Part shown: positions 17,687-26,114 of the stretch, in pieces | How positions within the stretch are numbered: the first letter of the stretch is position 1 | How the letters are laid out: each line of letters opens with the position of its first letter | Assembly (NCBI RefSeq): GCF_914484835.1 | Contig: NZ_CAJZAR010000037.1 | Span: forward strand, 62,001 to 126,000 | Length of the DNA: 64,000 nucleotides | Source: Paraburkholderia tropica | GTDB taxonomy: Bacteria > Pseudomonadota > Gammaproteobacteria > Burkholderiales > Burkholderiaceae | Direction: 5' to 3' | Position numbers and translations under genes: made by a program | Notes under the pieces: model-generated | What the model saw: only the letters and a program-made list of their open reading frames with translations | Database searches by the model: none | Told to the model about the DNA's origin: nothing

Positions 17687-18610
17687 TCACGGTTTGAGCG
17701 TGTGCGGGCGCGTCGGGTCGTAATCGCGCAACGCGGCGGCGATGGCGTCGTGCAGCCGTTCCGCCGAGCCCGGCAGCGTATGACGGTCGCGCGTCACGAG
17801 CGAAATCACACGTGCCGGCAAGGGCTCGTCGAGTTCGAAAAAGTCCATCGTTTCGCGCATGAAACGGCTGCTCGTGGATTCGGCCGAGAGCAGGATGAGC
17901 GTGTCCATCTGCGAACACATCGCCAGCGCGAGCGACATCGACGAGCATTCGATCACGCGCGCGGGCACGGCCAGGCCGTGATCGGCGAACAGATGCACGA
18001 AGGGCGTACTCGCGTCCGCGAGCGGATCGAGCACGATCCATTCGGCCTCGCGCAAGGCGGCCAGCGAGCGCTCGCCGCTCAGCGGATGCCCCTTGCGCGC
18101 CGCCACCAGCGTGGCCATGTTCAGCACGGGCGTGCAGTCGAGCAGGCTGTCGGGCGCCATGCGCTGCGAGGTCAAGGCGAAATCGAGCGTGCCTTCGCGA
18201 ACCTGTTCGAGCAACTGGTTCGGCCGCATTTCCAGCAGACGCAAACGCGCCTGCGGATAATCGCGCCGGAACGCCGAAAGACAATCGGCGAGCGGACGCA
18301 GCAGCGCGGTCACCGGCGTCACGCCGATGCTGATTTCGCCGACTGCGTTACCCTTCATCTCCTCCATGTCGTCGCGCGCGCGGCGCACATTTTCGCTGAT
18401 GAGCCGCGCATGGCCGACGAGACGCTGCCCCGAAGCGGTCAGCTGAACACCCTTGCTGGAGCGCACGAACAGCGTCGCGCCCACCTGCCCTTCGAGTTCC
18501 TTGAGCGCTTTGCTCAATGCCGATTGCGTGACGTGCAGCACGCGCGACGCTTCGAGAATGCTGCCGGTTTCCGCCACGGCGGCAAGCGCTCTCAGTTGAT
18601 GCAGTTTCAT
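17687..18610 (-). CDS. LysR-type transcriptional regulator
   Basis: A 307-residue LysR protein. The HTH is at about 18-37 (SILEASRVLHVTQSALSKALKELE), followed by a two-lobe effector domain (about 90-300) with FALTSQRM and a conserved PLADASTPFVHLF region. Start ATG 18610 (MKLHQLRALAAV) is the standard beginning for the family; the longer frame runs back into the glycine riboswitch region and is rejected. It lies 120 nt upstream of the MHS gene on the same strand, so it may be first gene of that operon and its own regulator. Confidence 0.9.
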   Translation of the reverse strand: MKLHQLRALAAVAETGSILEASRVLHVTQSALSKALKELEGQVGATLFVRSSKGVQLTASGQRLVGHARLISENVRRARDDMEEMKGNAVGEISIGVTPVTALLRPLADCLSAFRRDYPQARLRLLEMRPNQLLEQVREGTLDFALTSQRMAPDSLLDCTPVLNMATLVAARKGHPLSGERSLAALREAEWIVLDPLADASTPFVHLFADHGLAVPARVIECSSMSLALAMCSQMDTLILLSAESTSSRFMRETMDFFELDEPLPARVISLVTRDRHTLPGSAERLHDAIAAALRDYDPTRPHTLKP

Positions 18611-18790
18611 ATTTGGACAATGGAACGAAAACGGGAAGGCAGATCGCAGTTTAACCGCAACGCCACGCGGCTTTTTTGGGTTCCCCGCATTCAATCCGGC
18701 AAAACCCTCATGCAAAACATCGCAGAGCGAATTTTGAAAAAGCGGTTGCCGTGCGCGCGGTGCGCGGCTAATCTTGACGCGTTCGCACAC

Positions 18791-18976
18791 GCTGCATGGG
18801 AGAGATCGTTCGACCGGAACGACGCCGACGGAGCAACCGCCCCGGAAACTCTCAGGCAAAAGGACCACGCAGCCGGAACATCTGGAGAGCGGCGCATCAT
18901 CGCGATGGCGCCCACCGAAGGGGAGCCACGCGCCCATTCAACGCGCGGGCGAAACTCTCAGGTACATGGACAGATG
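18791..18976 (+). ncRNA. Tandem glycine riboswitch (gcvT class)
   Basis: Two adjacent aptamers. The first is closed by GCTGC (18791-18795) and GCAGC (18869-18873) and carries GGGAGAGATCG, GACGGAGCAACCGCCCC and GAAACTCTCAGGCAAAAGGAC, the class signature. The second is closed by CATCTG (18879-18884) and CAGATG (18971-18976), with CTGGAGAG, CACCGAAGGGGAGCCACGC and GAAACTCTCAGGTACATGGAC. A strong hairpin starting GGCATCGGCG and ending CGGCGATGCC follows at about 18978-19012 without a T run. The platform therefore more likely acts on translation or as an ON switch. The controlled gene is the dehydrogenase at 19077, consistent with glycine-induced oxidation. Confidence 0.92.
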
Positions 18977-19015
18977 GGGCATCGGCGCCGGTTGCAATCG
19001 GCCGGCGATGCCTAA

Positions 19016-19051
19016 CGCAATCACTGCGCAAACACAGCGCAATCACTGCGC
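19016..19051 (+). repeat. 14-bp direct repeat in riboswitch-dadA spacer
   Basis: CGCAATCACTGCGC occurs at 19016-19029 and 19038-19051, 8 nt apart, between the riboswitch and the dehydrogenase start. It may be part of the expression platform or the result of a small duplication. Confidence 0.6.
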
Positions 19052-19076
19052 GCAGCGATGCACACTGGACCATGTC

Positions 19077-20360
19077 ATGTCACGAATCGCCGTTATCGGC
19101 GCCGGCATTACCGGCGTCACCACCGCCTATGCGCTCGCACGGCGCGGCCATCACGTCACCGTCATCGATCGTCACCGCTACGCCGCGATGGAAACCTCGT
19201 TCGCGAACGGCGGCCAGCTTTCCGCGAGCAATGCGGAAGTCTGGAACAGCCGCGCCACCGTGTTCAAAGGCCTGCGCTGGATGCTCAGGCGCGACGCGCC
19301 GCTGCTCATGAACCCGCGCCCGAGCTGGCACAAGTACAGCTGGATCGGCGAGTTTCTGCGCCAGATTCCGAATTACCGCAGCAATACGATTGAAACCGTG
19401 CGTCTCGCGATTGCCGCGCGCGAACATTTGTTTTCGATTGCGCAACGCGAGTCGATCGAATTCGATCACGAGCAGCGCGGTATTTTGCACTTCTATGCAA
19501 CGCGAAAGGAATTCGAGTCGGCCACGAAAGTGAATGCGCTGTTGCGCGAAGGCGGACTCGATCGGCGCGCGGTCACGCCGGAGGAAATACGCGCCATCGA
19601 GCCAACGCTGCATGGCGATTTTCACAGCGGCTTTTTTACCGAATCCGATTCGACTGGCGACATTCATAAGTTCACACGCGGCCTTGCACTCGCGTGCGAA
19701 CGGCTTGGTGTCGAGTTTCACTACGACACCACGGTGCAGTCGATTGACGATGCGGACAACGCCGGGGTCTCGATCGCCACGGTGCGCGATGCGCTGCCTG
19801 CCGTTTCAACGTTCGATCGCGTGGTGATCTGCGCGGGCGTGGGCAGCCGCGCGCTCGCCGCGCAGATCGGCGACCACGTCAACGTGTATCCGGTTAAGGG
19901 CTATTCGATTACCGTGTGCCTCGACGATCCCGAGAGCCGCGAGGCCGCGCCGTGGGTCAGCCTGCTCGACGACGCCGCGAAGATCGTCACGAGCCGCCTG
20001 GGCGCCGATCGCTTTCGGATTGCGGGCACTGCCGAACTCAACGGCGCGAATCGCGACATCCGCTCGGACCGTATCGAGCCGCTGGTGCGCTGGGCGCGCA
20101 CGCATTTCCCGTCGATCTCGACGTCGCGCGTGATTCCGTGGGCGGGCTTGCGGCCCATGCTGCCGAGCATGTTGCCCCGAGTCGGCCGAGGCAGGCAGCG
20201 CAACGTGTTCTACAACACGGGCCACGGCCACCTGGGCTGGACGCTGTCGGCGGCGACGGCGGACGCGGTCGCCACGCTGATCAGCGATGAGATCGTGGAG
20301 TCTCGCCCGCTTGTCGTTGCGTCGACAACGACATTGGCGCGAGCCGTTCAGGCCGATTGA
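19077..20360 (+). CDS. DadA-type D-amino-acid/glycine dehydrogenase under riboswitch control
   Basis: A 427-residue FAD enzyme with the DadA small-subunit architecture. GAGITG lies at residues 8-13, then ETSFANGGQLSASNAEVWNS (FAD and membrane-quinone face), GDIHKFTRGLA, and C-terminal PSMLPRVGRGRQRNVFYNTGHGHLGWTLSAATA. It is close in length to E. coli DadA (432). A glycine riboswitch directly upstream implies that glycine is its substrate or that it drains excess glycine; D-alanine activity is the family default. Start ATG 19077 matches the family N-terminus. It converges on the next gene with a 46-nt gap. Confidence 0.88.
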   Translation: MSRIAVIGAGITGVTTAYALARRGHHVTVIDRHRYAAMETSFANGGQLSASNAEVWNSRATVFKGLRWMLRRDAPLLMNPRPSWHKYSWIGEFLRQIPNYRSNTIETVRLAIAAREHLFSIAQRESIEFDHEQRGILHFYATRKEFESATKVNALLREGGLDRRAVTPEEIRAIEPTLHGDFHSGFFTESDSTGDIHKFTRGLALACERLGVEFHYDTTVQSIDDADNAGVSIATVRDALPAVSTFDRVVICAGVGSRALAAQIGDHVNVYPVKGYSITVCLDDPESREAAPWVSLLDDAAKIVTSRLGADRFRIAGTAELNGANRDIRSDRIEPLVRWARTHFPSISTSRVIPWAGLRPMLPSMLPRVGRGRQRNVFYNTGHGHLGWTLSAATADAVATLISDEIVESRPLVVASTTTLARAVQAD

Positions 20361-20406
20361 TCGATTGATCGATCGACAGATTGAAGGACGAAAGGCGCTC
20401 GCGCGT

Positions 20407-21141
20407 TCAGGCCGCGGGCGCCACCGACGCCCCTTCGATCCCATGCCGCGCCAGCGCCTCGGCGACAAATCCCGACGCCTTCTTGTGCTCGACGAAATCC
20501 GCGAGCACGGCGGCGGCCTGCTCGCCACGGCTTTTGGCCACGCCCATCGCCTGGCGGATCACCATGAAGCGTTCGTCGAGCAAACGCAGGCCGCCAATCT
20601 GGCGCGCATCGGCCTGCAATTGCTGCTTCACGCCCGCGGCCACTTCGAGCCCTTGTTCGATGAAGGTTTGCACGACAGTCGGCGAGGTCGGCGCGCGCAC
20701 GATCTGCGCGGCCTTCAGTTCGCGCGTGAGGAACAGATCGTAGGCGCTGCCCTTGCCCACGGCGACGCGATTGTGCGGCGCGTCCACCTCGGCGTTGCTG
20801 CGAACCGGCGAATCGTCGCGCACGAGATAAAACCCTTCGATCAGCACATAGGGCGCGGTGAACGCAATCGTCTCGCCGCGTTTGGGATCGACCGCGAAAA
20901 AGCCGAAATCCGCGCGCTCGTCGCTCACCGCTTCGACCGATTTGCCGGCCGCATCGAACACCACGAGTTCGAGCGGCACGCCCAGATACGCGGCGAAATC
21001 GCGCGCGAGATCGACGGACACGCCGAACGGTTCGCCCGTAGCCGGATCGCGATTCGCGAGAATCGGATTGCCGAGATTGATGGACGCGCGCAACACGCCC
21101 GTGGGTGCAAAAGCTTGAACGACAGCGGGATCGATAGTCAT
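20407..21141 (-). CDS. Family 3 solute-binding-like protein lacking a signal peptide
   Basis: A 244-residue protein with the periplasmic amino-acid-binding fold: GVLRASINLGNPILANRDPATGEPFGVSVDLARDFA, then GFFAVDPKRGETIAFTAPYV. It starts MTIDPAVVQAF, with no hydrophobic export signal. Upstream in-frame residues (back to about 21291) are Cys/Arg-rich and not signal-like. It may act in the cytoplasm as an enzyme, such as a cyclohexadienyl-dehydratase-like lyase, or as a sensor. It is the last gene after GntR on this strand, with a 34-nt gap, in an aconitase operon. The role is unknown. Confidence 0.75.
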   Translation of the reverse strand: MTIDPAVVQAFAPTGVLRASINLGNPILANRDPATGEPFGVSVDLARDFAAYLGVPLELVVFDAAGKSVEAVSDERADFGFFAVDPKRGETIAFTAPYVLIEGFYLVRDDSPVRSNAEVDAPHNRVAVGKGSAYDLFLTRELKAAQIVRAPTSPTVVQTFIEQGLEVAAGVKQQLQADARQIGGLRLLDERFMVIRQAMGVAKSRGEQAAAVLADFVEHKKASGFVAEALARHGIEGASVAPAA

Positions 21142-21175
21142 GGTGTGGGTGCAACGCCGCGTGCCGGGCGTCGAT

Positions 21176-22069
21176 TCAGGGTTCAAAAATTTCGCGTATG
21201 TTCGACAGCGCGTCGAGCGTATGCAGCAAGTGCTGACGCAATTCCTCGGAGGCTTCTTCGTTGCGCTCCTGTTCGAGCAGTTCGAGCACATAAAGATGCT
21301 GCTTCGCGTGCTCTACATAGCGCTCGCGATGCTGCATCGAGCGATACGAAAGCAGACGGCGCACGCGATTCACGCGCCGGATCGTGTCGATGAAAAAACT
21401 GTTGCCCGACGCTTCGACCAGCGACTCGTGGAATCGCACGCCGCGTTCGTGCAGCTGATCGGCGGTATCCGTTTCGATGCCGCCCGCCAGCAGATGCTTT
21501 TCGACTTCACGGCAGCGTTCGAGCACCTTGCGATCGAGCTTGTAGCCCGGTTCGAGCAGCGCGGCCGGCTCCAGCGCGAGACGCAGACGATAGGACTTGA
21601 GCAGGCTGTCCGGCGTCGTCAGCATGGGCGAAAACTCCCAGCCGTAACCCGGCTTGCGCTCGGCCCAGCCCTCTTGCGCGATGCGGCCGAGCACGGCGTT
21701 CAGTTGTCCGCTCGTGAGGCCGTAGCGCGTGCGGATCAATTGCTCGGAAAACGTATCGGGCAGCTCGCCCTTGAGACGGTCGTCGGCGATCTGGAAATAC
21801 ACGCGCGTCACAAGGTCGGTTTCGGCAAGACCGAGTTCGTCCACCACGTCGGACAGCGAATCGAGCACCGGCCGCGCCACGAAAAAGCCGCGATTCTTCT
21901 CGCGCGTGAGCACGCCCTTCTCGTGCAGCAGCGCGAGCGCTTCGTTCACGGGCGAGCGCGAAACGCGCAGGCGGTCGGCCAGCATCTGCGCGGGCAGATG
22001 CGCGCCGGCCTCCATGCCTTCGGTACGAATCAGGTCGATAATTTGCGTCGCAATGGATCGGTCGATCAT
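21176..22069 (-). CDS. GntR-family regulator with two winged-helix segments
   Basis: About 297 residues from ATG 22069; an upstream non-ATG start nearer 22100 cannot be excluded. The first GntR winged helix (TQIIDLIRTEGMEAGAHLPAQMLADRLRVSRSPVNEAL) is followed by a second, partly degenerate one (SEQLIRTRYGLTSGQLNAVLGRIAQEGWAERKPGYGWEF). An FCD-type helical domain follows, with H-E-R-G-VRFHESLVEASGN as metal/ligand motif. Ordinary FadR/FCD regulators have one HTH. It lies 35 nt after the aconitase gene and probably controls that operon, binding near 24749-24774. Confidence 0.82.
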   Translation of the reverse strand: MIDRSIATQIIDLIRTEGMEAGAHLPAQMLADRLRVSRSPVNEALALLHEKGVLTREKNRGFFVARPVLDSLSDVVDELGLAETDLVTRVYFQIADDRLKGELPDTFSEQLIRTRYGLTSGQLNAVLGRIAQEGWAERKPGYGWEFSPMLTTPDSLLKSYRLRLALEPAALLEPGYKLDRKVLERCREVEKHLLAGGIETDTADQLHERGVRFHESLVEASGNSFFIDTIRRVNRVRRLLSYRSMQHRERYVEHAKQHLYVLELLEQERNEEASEELRQHLLHTLDALSNIREIFEP

Positions 22070-22104
22070 CTCATTCAGCCAGCCGCGCAACGTCTGGGCT
22101 TCGT

Positions 22105-24738
22105 TCAGCGGCCCCCTGTTGCGAGTGTGTTTTGCAGGATCAGCGGAATCACGCCGCCCGAGCGCAGCAAGCTGCATTCGAGTTGCGTTTCCACGGCGGC
22201 GCGCACGTCGATCGATTCGATGCGACCATCGGCGCGCACGATGCGGACCGGCACCGCGCAGCGCGGCGCGAGCGTCGCGGCATCCGCCTGAACGTCGAGC
22301 ATATCACCCGGCTGGAGCGCGAGCGTATCGGGATGGGTGCCAGGCGCGAAACGCAGCGGCAGAATCCCCATGCCGATGAGGTTCGAGCGATGGATGCGCT
22401 CGAAGCTCGCGGCCAGCACCGCGCGGATGCCGAGCAGCCGCTGGCCCTTCGCGGCCCAGTCGCGCGACGAGCCCGTGCCGTAGCGTTCGCCCGCGATCAG
22501 CACGACCGGATCGCCGGCCTCGGCGTAGCGCTGCGCGGCCTCGAAGACCGGCAGCACGTCGCCGCTCGGCACGTGCAGCGTGTGCGCGACCCGCATGCCC
22601 GGCTTCAGGCGGTTCACGAGCGTCTTGTTGTAGAACGCCGCGCGCATCATCACTTCCCAGTTGCCGCGCCGCGACGCGAACACGTTCAGATCGTCGCGAT
22701 CGTCGCCGCGCGAGACGAGGAAGTCCGCCACGAAACTGTCTTTCGGAATCGCGCTCGCGGGCGAAATGTGATCGGTGGTGATGTCGTCGCCAAGCACGAG
22801 CAGCGGATACGCGCGATAGCTGCCGAGCTGGCTGCCCTGATCGGCGGCGGCGAACGGCGGGCGGCGCAAGGCCGTCGATTTCGGGTCCCACGGAAAGCGC
22901 GCCGAAGACGGCGCTTCCAGGTCGTGCCACGCGGGATTGCGGCTCGCCACGGCGAACGCACGCGGATAATCCTCGGGATCGGCCGATTGCGCCACGAGCG
23001 CGGCCACTTCCTCGCGCGTGGGCCAGAGATCGCGCAGATAGACGGGCGTGCCGTCGGCGGCGGTCTGCACCGGCTCGCGGCTCAGATCGATTTCGGCGTT
23101 GCCCGCCAGCGCGAACGCGATCACGAGCGGCGGCGACATGATGAAGCCGAGATCGAGATCGGGATGAATGCGGCCCGCGAAATTGCGGTTGCCCGAGAGC
23201 ACCGCGACGGGATAAATGCGGCCCTCGGCCTGCGCCGCGCGCACGCTCTCCGTGAGCGGCCCCGAATTGCCGATGCAGGTCGTGCAGCCATAACCGACGA
23301 TATCGAAACCCACGGCCGCGAGGTCGTCGATCAAACCGGCGCGCGCGAGATACGTGGCGGCCGCGGGCGAGCCCGGCGCGAGCGATGTCTTGATCCACGC
23401 GGGCACGTTCAGCCCTTTCGCGCGCGCCTTGCGCGCCACCAGCCCGGCGGCGATCAGCAAGGCGGGATCGGATGTGTTCGTGCAGCTCGTGATGGCGGCG
23501 ATCGCCACGGGATGACGCGGCATGCGTGGGTGCTGCGCGTGCGGTGTTGCCGGCACGAAGTCGAACTTCGCGAGCGCCTCGGGCAGCATCGTGTAATCGA
23601 GCAGATCCTGCGGACGGCGCGGCCCGGCCACGTGCATGCCGATCGACGCCAGATCGATTTCGATCGTGCGCGTGTAGCGCGGCGTAGCCTCGGGATCGAA
23701 CCACAGACCCGCCGCGCGCGTGTACGCCTCGACGAGCCGGATCGCGTCTTCGCTGCGATGCGTGGCGCGCAGGTAATCGAGCGTGTGGGCGTCCACCGCG
23801 AAGAAGCCCGTCGACGCGCCGTACTCCGGCGCCATGTTCGCCACCACTGCGCGCTCGCCCGCCGTCAGCGTCGCCACGCCCGGCCCGAAATACTCGACGA
23901 ATTCGCCGGACACGCCAATCGCACGCAGCCGCTGCGTGACCGTGAGCGCGAGGTCGGTCGCGAGCACGCCGGGCTTGAGCGCGCCCGTGAGTCGCACGCC
24001 GATCACGTCGGGAATGCGCTGCATCACCGGCATGCCGAACATCACCGTCTGCGCTTCGAGACCGCCCACGCCCCAACCGAGCACGCCGATGCCGTTGATC
24101 ATCGGCGTGTGGCTGTCCGTGCCGATCATCGTGTCGGGCACCGCCCACGTTTCCCCTTCGCGCTCGACGCGCGTGACCACCGTCGCCAGTTGCTCCAGGT
24201 TGATCGTATGCATGATGCCCGTGCCCGGCGGATGGATGCGCACGCCCGTGAGCGCCTGCGAGGCCCAGCGCAGGAAGCGATAACGCTCGGCATTGCGGCG
24301 CAGTTCCAGCGCGAGATTCTTCGGCGCGGCGTTTAGCTCCCCGAAATATTCCACGGCGAGCGAGTGATCCACCGACGAATCGACCGGCAGCACCGGATTG
24401 AGTGCGGACGGATCGGCACCGGCTTCGGCGAGCGCGTCGCGCATTGCGGCGATATCGACGAGCGCGGGCGTGCTGGTCGTGTCGTGCATCAGCACGCGAT
24501 TGGGCTGATACGCGATCTCGTGCTCGCTCGTGCCGCGCTCGCGCCACGCGAGGATCGCGTCGACGGCCGCGCGGCGCTCGTCGCCGTCCATGTTGCGGAT
24601 GACGTTTTCGAGCAGCAGGCGCAGCACGACCGGCAGTTCGCCGAGCTTCGCGCCGAACATCGCCGGCAGATCGACGAAGCGCAAGCGGGCCCCGGCGACG
24701 TCGAGGTGGCCGGTCAGTGGGGTGTCAGTGTTTTCCAT
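22105..24738 (-). CDS. acnA: Aconitate hydratase, AcnA type
   Basis: An 877-residue monomeric aconitase interconverting citrate and isocitrate through cis-aconitate. The 4Fe-4S ligands are Cys419 (SCTNTSD) and Cys485/Cys488 (GCTTCIGNSG). GTDSHTPMINGIGVLGWGVGG and the swivelling domain (GERYGTGSSRDWAAKG) are intact. The start ATG 24738 (MENTDTPL) is the family N-terminus. Burkholderiaceae carry a housekeeping aconitase elsewhere; this copy, coupled to a GntR regulator and facing a lactonase, looks like a catabolic paralogue. Homologous hydratases acting on methylcitrate-type substrates are possible, but the active site reads as AcnA. Confidence 0.9.
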   Translation of the reverse strand: MENTDTPLTGHLDVAGARLRFVDLPAMFGAKLGELPVVLRLLLENVIRNMDGDERRAAVDAILAWRERGTSEHEIAYQPNRVLMHDTTSTPALVDIAAMRDALAEAGADPSALNPVLPVDSSVDHSLAVEYFGELNAAPKNLALELRRNAERYRFLRWASQALTGVRIHPPGTGIMHTINLEQLATVVTRVEREGETWAVPDTMIGTDSHTPMINGIGVLGWGVGGLEAQTVMFGMPVMQRIPDVIGVRLTGALKPGVLATDLALTVTQRLRAIGVSGEFVEYFGPGVATLTAGERAVVANMAPEYGASTGFFAVDAHTLDYLRATHRSEDAIRLVEAYTRAAGLWFDPEATPRYTRTIEIDLASIGMHVAGPRRPQDLLDYTMLPEALAKFDFVPATPHAQHPRMPRHPVAIAAITSCTNTSDPALLIAAGLVARKARAKGLNVPAWIKTSLAPGSPAAATYLARAGLIDDLAAVGFDIVGYGCTTCIGNSGPLTESVRAAQAEGRIYPVAVLSGNRNFAGRIHPDLDLGFIMSPPLVIAFALAGNAEIDLSREPVQTAADGTPVYLRDLWPTREEVAALVAQSADPEDYPRAFAVASRNPAWHDLEAPSSARFPWDPKSTALRRPPFAAADQGSQLGSYRAYPLLVLGDDITTDHISPASAIPKDSFVADFLVSRGDDRDDLNVFASRRGNWEVMMRAAFYNKTLVNRLKPGMRVAHTLHVPSGDVLPVFEAAQRYAEAGDPVVLIAGERYGTGSSRDWAAKGQRLLGIRAVLAASFERIHRSNLIGMGILPLRFAPGTHPDTLALQPGDMLDVQADAATLAPRCAVPVRIVRADGRIESIDVRAAVETQLECSLLRSGGVIPLILQNTLATGGR

Positions 24739-24748
24739 GACTGTATTT

Positions 24749-24774
24749 TTGCACTTTTCCAGGACAAAATGCAA
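24749..24774. promoter_or_regulatory. Operator-like dyad between aconitase and lactonase genes
   Basis: TTGCACTTTT (24749-24758) and CAAAATGCAA (24765-24774) form an imperfect inverted repeat (8 of 10 positions) in an AT-rich strip between divergent genes. Spacing and symmetry suit a GntR/FCD operator; the regulator at 21176 is the obvious candidate. Confidence 0.45.
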
Positions 24775-24814
24775 TCATAGTGAAAACCCCAAACATAACA
24801 ATCTGGAGACAAGC

Positions 24815-26047
24815 ATGGAAAAATCCGGCCGCGACGCCTCTGCTGCGCGCTTGAATACGAAGCGCCGCCGGCTCGTCCAGGCGGGCGCGGCGCTCGGTGC
24901 GATGGCGCTGGCGGGCAGCGCGCCGCGACCGGCTTTCTCCGCTGAAACGGCCTCTGGCCCACGCGTTTTAAAAGGAATGAACCCCATGTTTGCTTATGTC
25001 GGCTCGCGCACCACGCGCGAACGCAACGCCCGCGGCGATGGCATCAGCGTGTATCAGGTCGATGCCCAGACCGGCGCGCTCACGCTCGTGCAACTCGTCA
25101 AGGATCTCGTCAACCCGTCGTTTCTGGCGCTCTCGCACGATGGCGAGCGGCTCTATACCGTGCACGGCGATCTCAGCGACATCAGCGCGTTCAAGGTGGA
25201 CAAGGCCACCGGCAAGCTCACGTTTCTGAACCGCCAGAGCACCGAAGGCAAGAACCCCGTGCATCTCGCGATCGATCCGGGCGGCCGTTACGTGGTGGTG
25301 TCGAATCACATCGGCGCGAGCCTGGCCGTGCTGCCCATCGCCGCCGATGGTTCGCTCGAACCGCTCACGCAACTCGTGCATCTGGACGGCCCGATCGGCC
25401 CGCACCGCATCGAGCAGAAGCAGGCCAAGCCGCACTTCAACCCGTTCGGTCCGGGCGGCCGCTTCGTGATCGTCCCGGACAAGGGCCTCGACCGCACGTT
25501 CGCGTTCCGCTTCGACAACGGCACGCTCACGCCCGCCGCGCAGCCCTTCGTGGAATCGCGCGAAGGCGCGGGACCGCGCCACATCGCGTTCCATCCGGGC
25601 GGCGAATATGCCTGGGTCGTCAACGAACTCGATTCGACGGTCACCGCTTACCGCTACGACGCCGCCACCGGCGCGCTCACGCCGCTGCAGGTGCTGTCGA
25701 CCCTACCCGACACCTTTACGGGCAACAGCCGCGCGTCGGAAATCGAAGTGGATCGCAACGGTCGCTTTGTCTACGCCTCGAATCGCGGCGACGACAGCAT
25801 CGCCGTGTTCAGCATCGACGCGTCGACCGGCCATCTGCGTTTCGTGAGCGCGGAGCCGACGCTCGGCAAGACGCCGCGCTTCATGACGAGCACGCCCGAC
25901 GGACGCTTCATGTACGCGCTCAACGAGGACAGCGACACCATCGTCGCGCTCGCGATCGACGCGCAAACGGGCCGCCTCGCACCCACCGGCTTCGTCGAAA
26001 AATCGGGCAGCCCCGTCTGCATGGTGTTCTCGAACGCGCGGACCTGA
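24815..26047 (+). CDS. Tat-exported lactonase, YkgE/PgL-type beta-propeller
   Basis: A 410-residue protein of the 6-phosphogluconolactonase/carboxymuconate-cyclase-like seven-bladed propeller family. The N-terminal KRRRLVQAGAALGAMALAG (twin Arg at 17-19) is a Tat signal, so it acts in the periplasm. Blade repeats include ISVYQVDAQTGALTLVQ, PVHLAIDPGGRYVVVSNH, GPRHIAFHPGGEYAWVVNE and RFVYASNRGDDSIAVF. Cytoplasmic YbhE/PgL has no export signal, so this one likely opens an external lactone. It is followed by an organic-anion carrier and a porin on the same strand, and faces the aconitase operon. Confidence 0.85.
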   Translation: MEKSGRDASAARLNTKRRRLVQAGAALGAMALAGSAPRPAFSAETASGPRVLKGMNPMFAYVGSRTTRERNARGDGISVYQVDAQTGALTLVQLVKDLVNPSFLALSHDGERLYTVHGDLSDISAFKVDKATGKLTFLNRQSTEGKNPVHLAIDPGGRYVVVSNHIGASLAVLPIAADGSLEPLTQLVHLDGPIGPHRIEQKQAKPHFNPFGPGGRFVIVPDKGLDRTFAFRFDNGTLTPAAQPFVESREGAGPRHIAFHPGGEYAWVVNELDSTVTAYRYDAATGALTPLQVLSTLPDTFTGNSRASEIEVDRNGRFVYASNRGDDSIAVFSIDASTGHLRFVSAEPTLGKTPRFMTSTPDGRFMYALNEDSDTIVALAIDAQTGRLAPTGFVEKSGSPVCMVFSNART

Positions 26048-26114
26048 TCCGCCCGCTCATCGTCATTCCGCATTTCAGAGGCATGCGGCGGGCTCGCCCC
26101 GCCGCTGGAGACCT

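Noticed and set aside
18611..18937. Extended start of the LysR gene at 17687
   Set aside because: It would overlap the glycine riboswitch in antisense and lacks the standard LysR beginning, which is at 18610.
22132..24336. A 734-codon frame antisense to the aconitase gene, and similar long frames such as 34006-36501 (831 codons) and 16256-17569
   Set aside because: They are exact shadows of well-recognised genes on the other strand in GC-rich DNA, are Arg/His-rich, and show no domain features.
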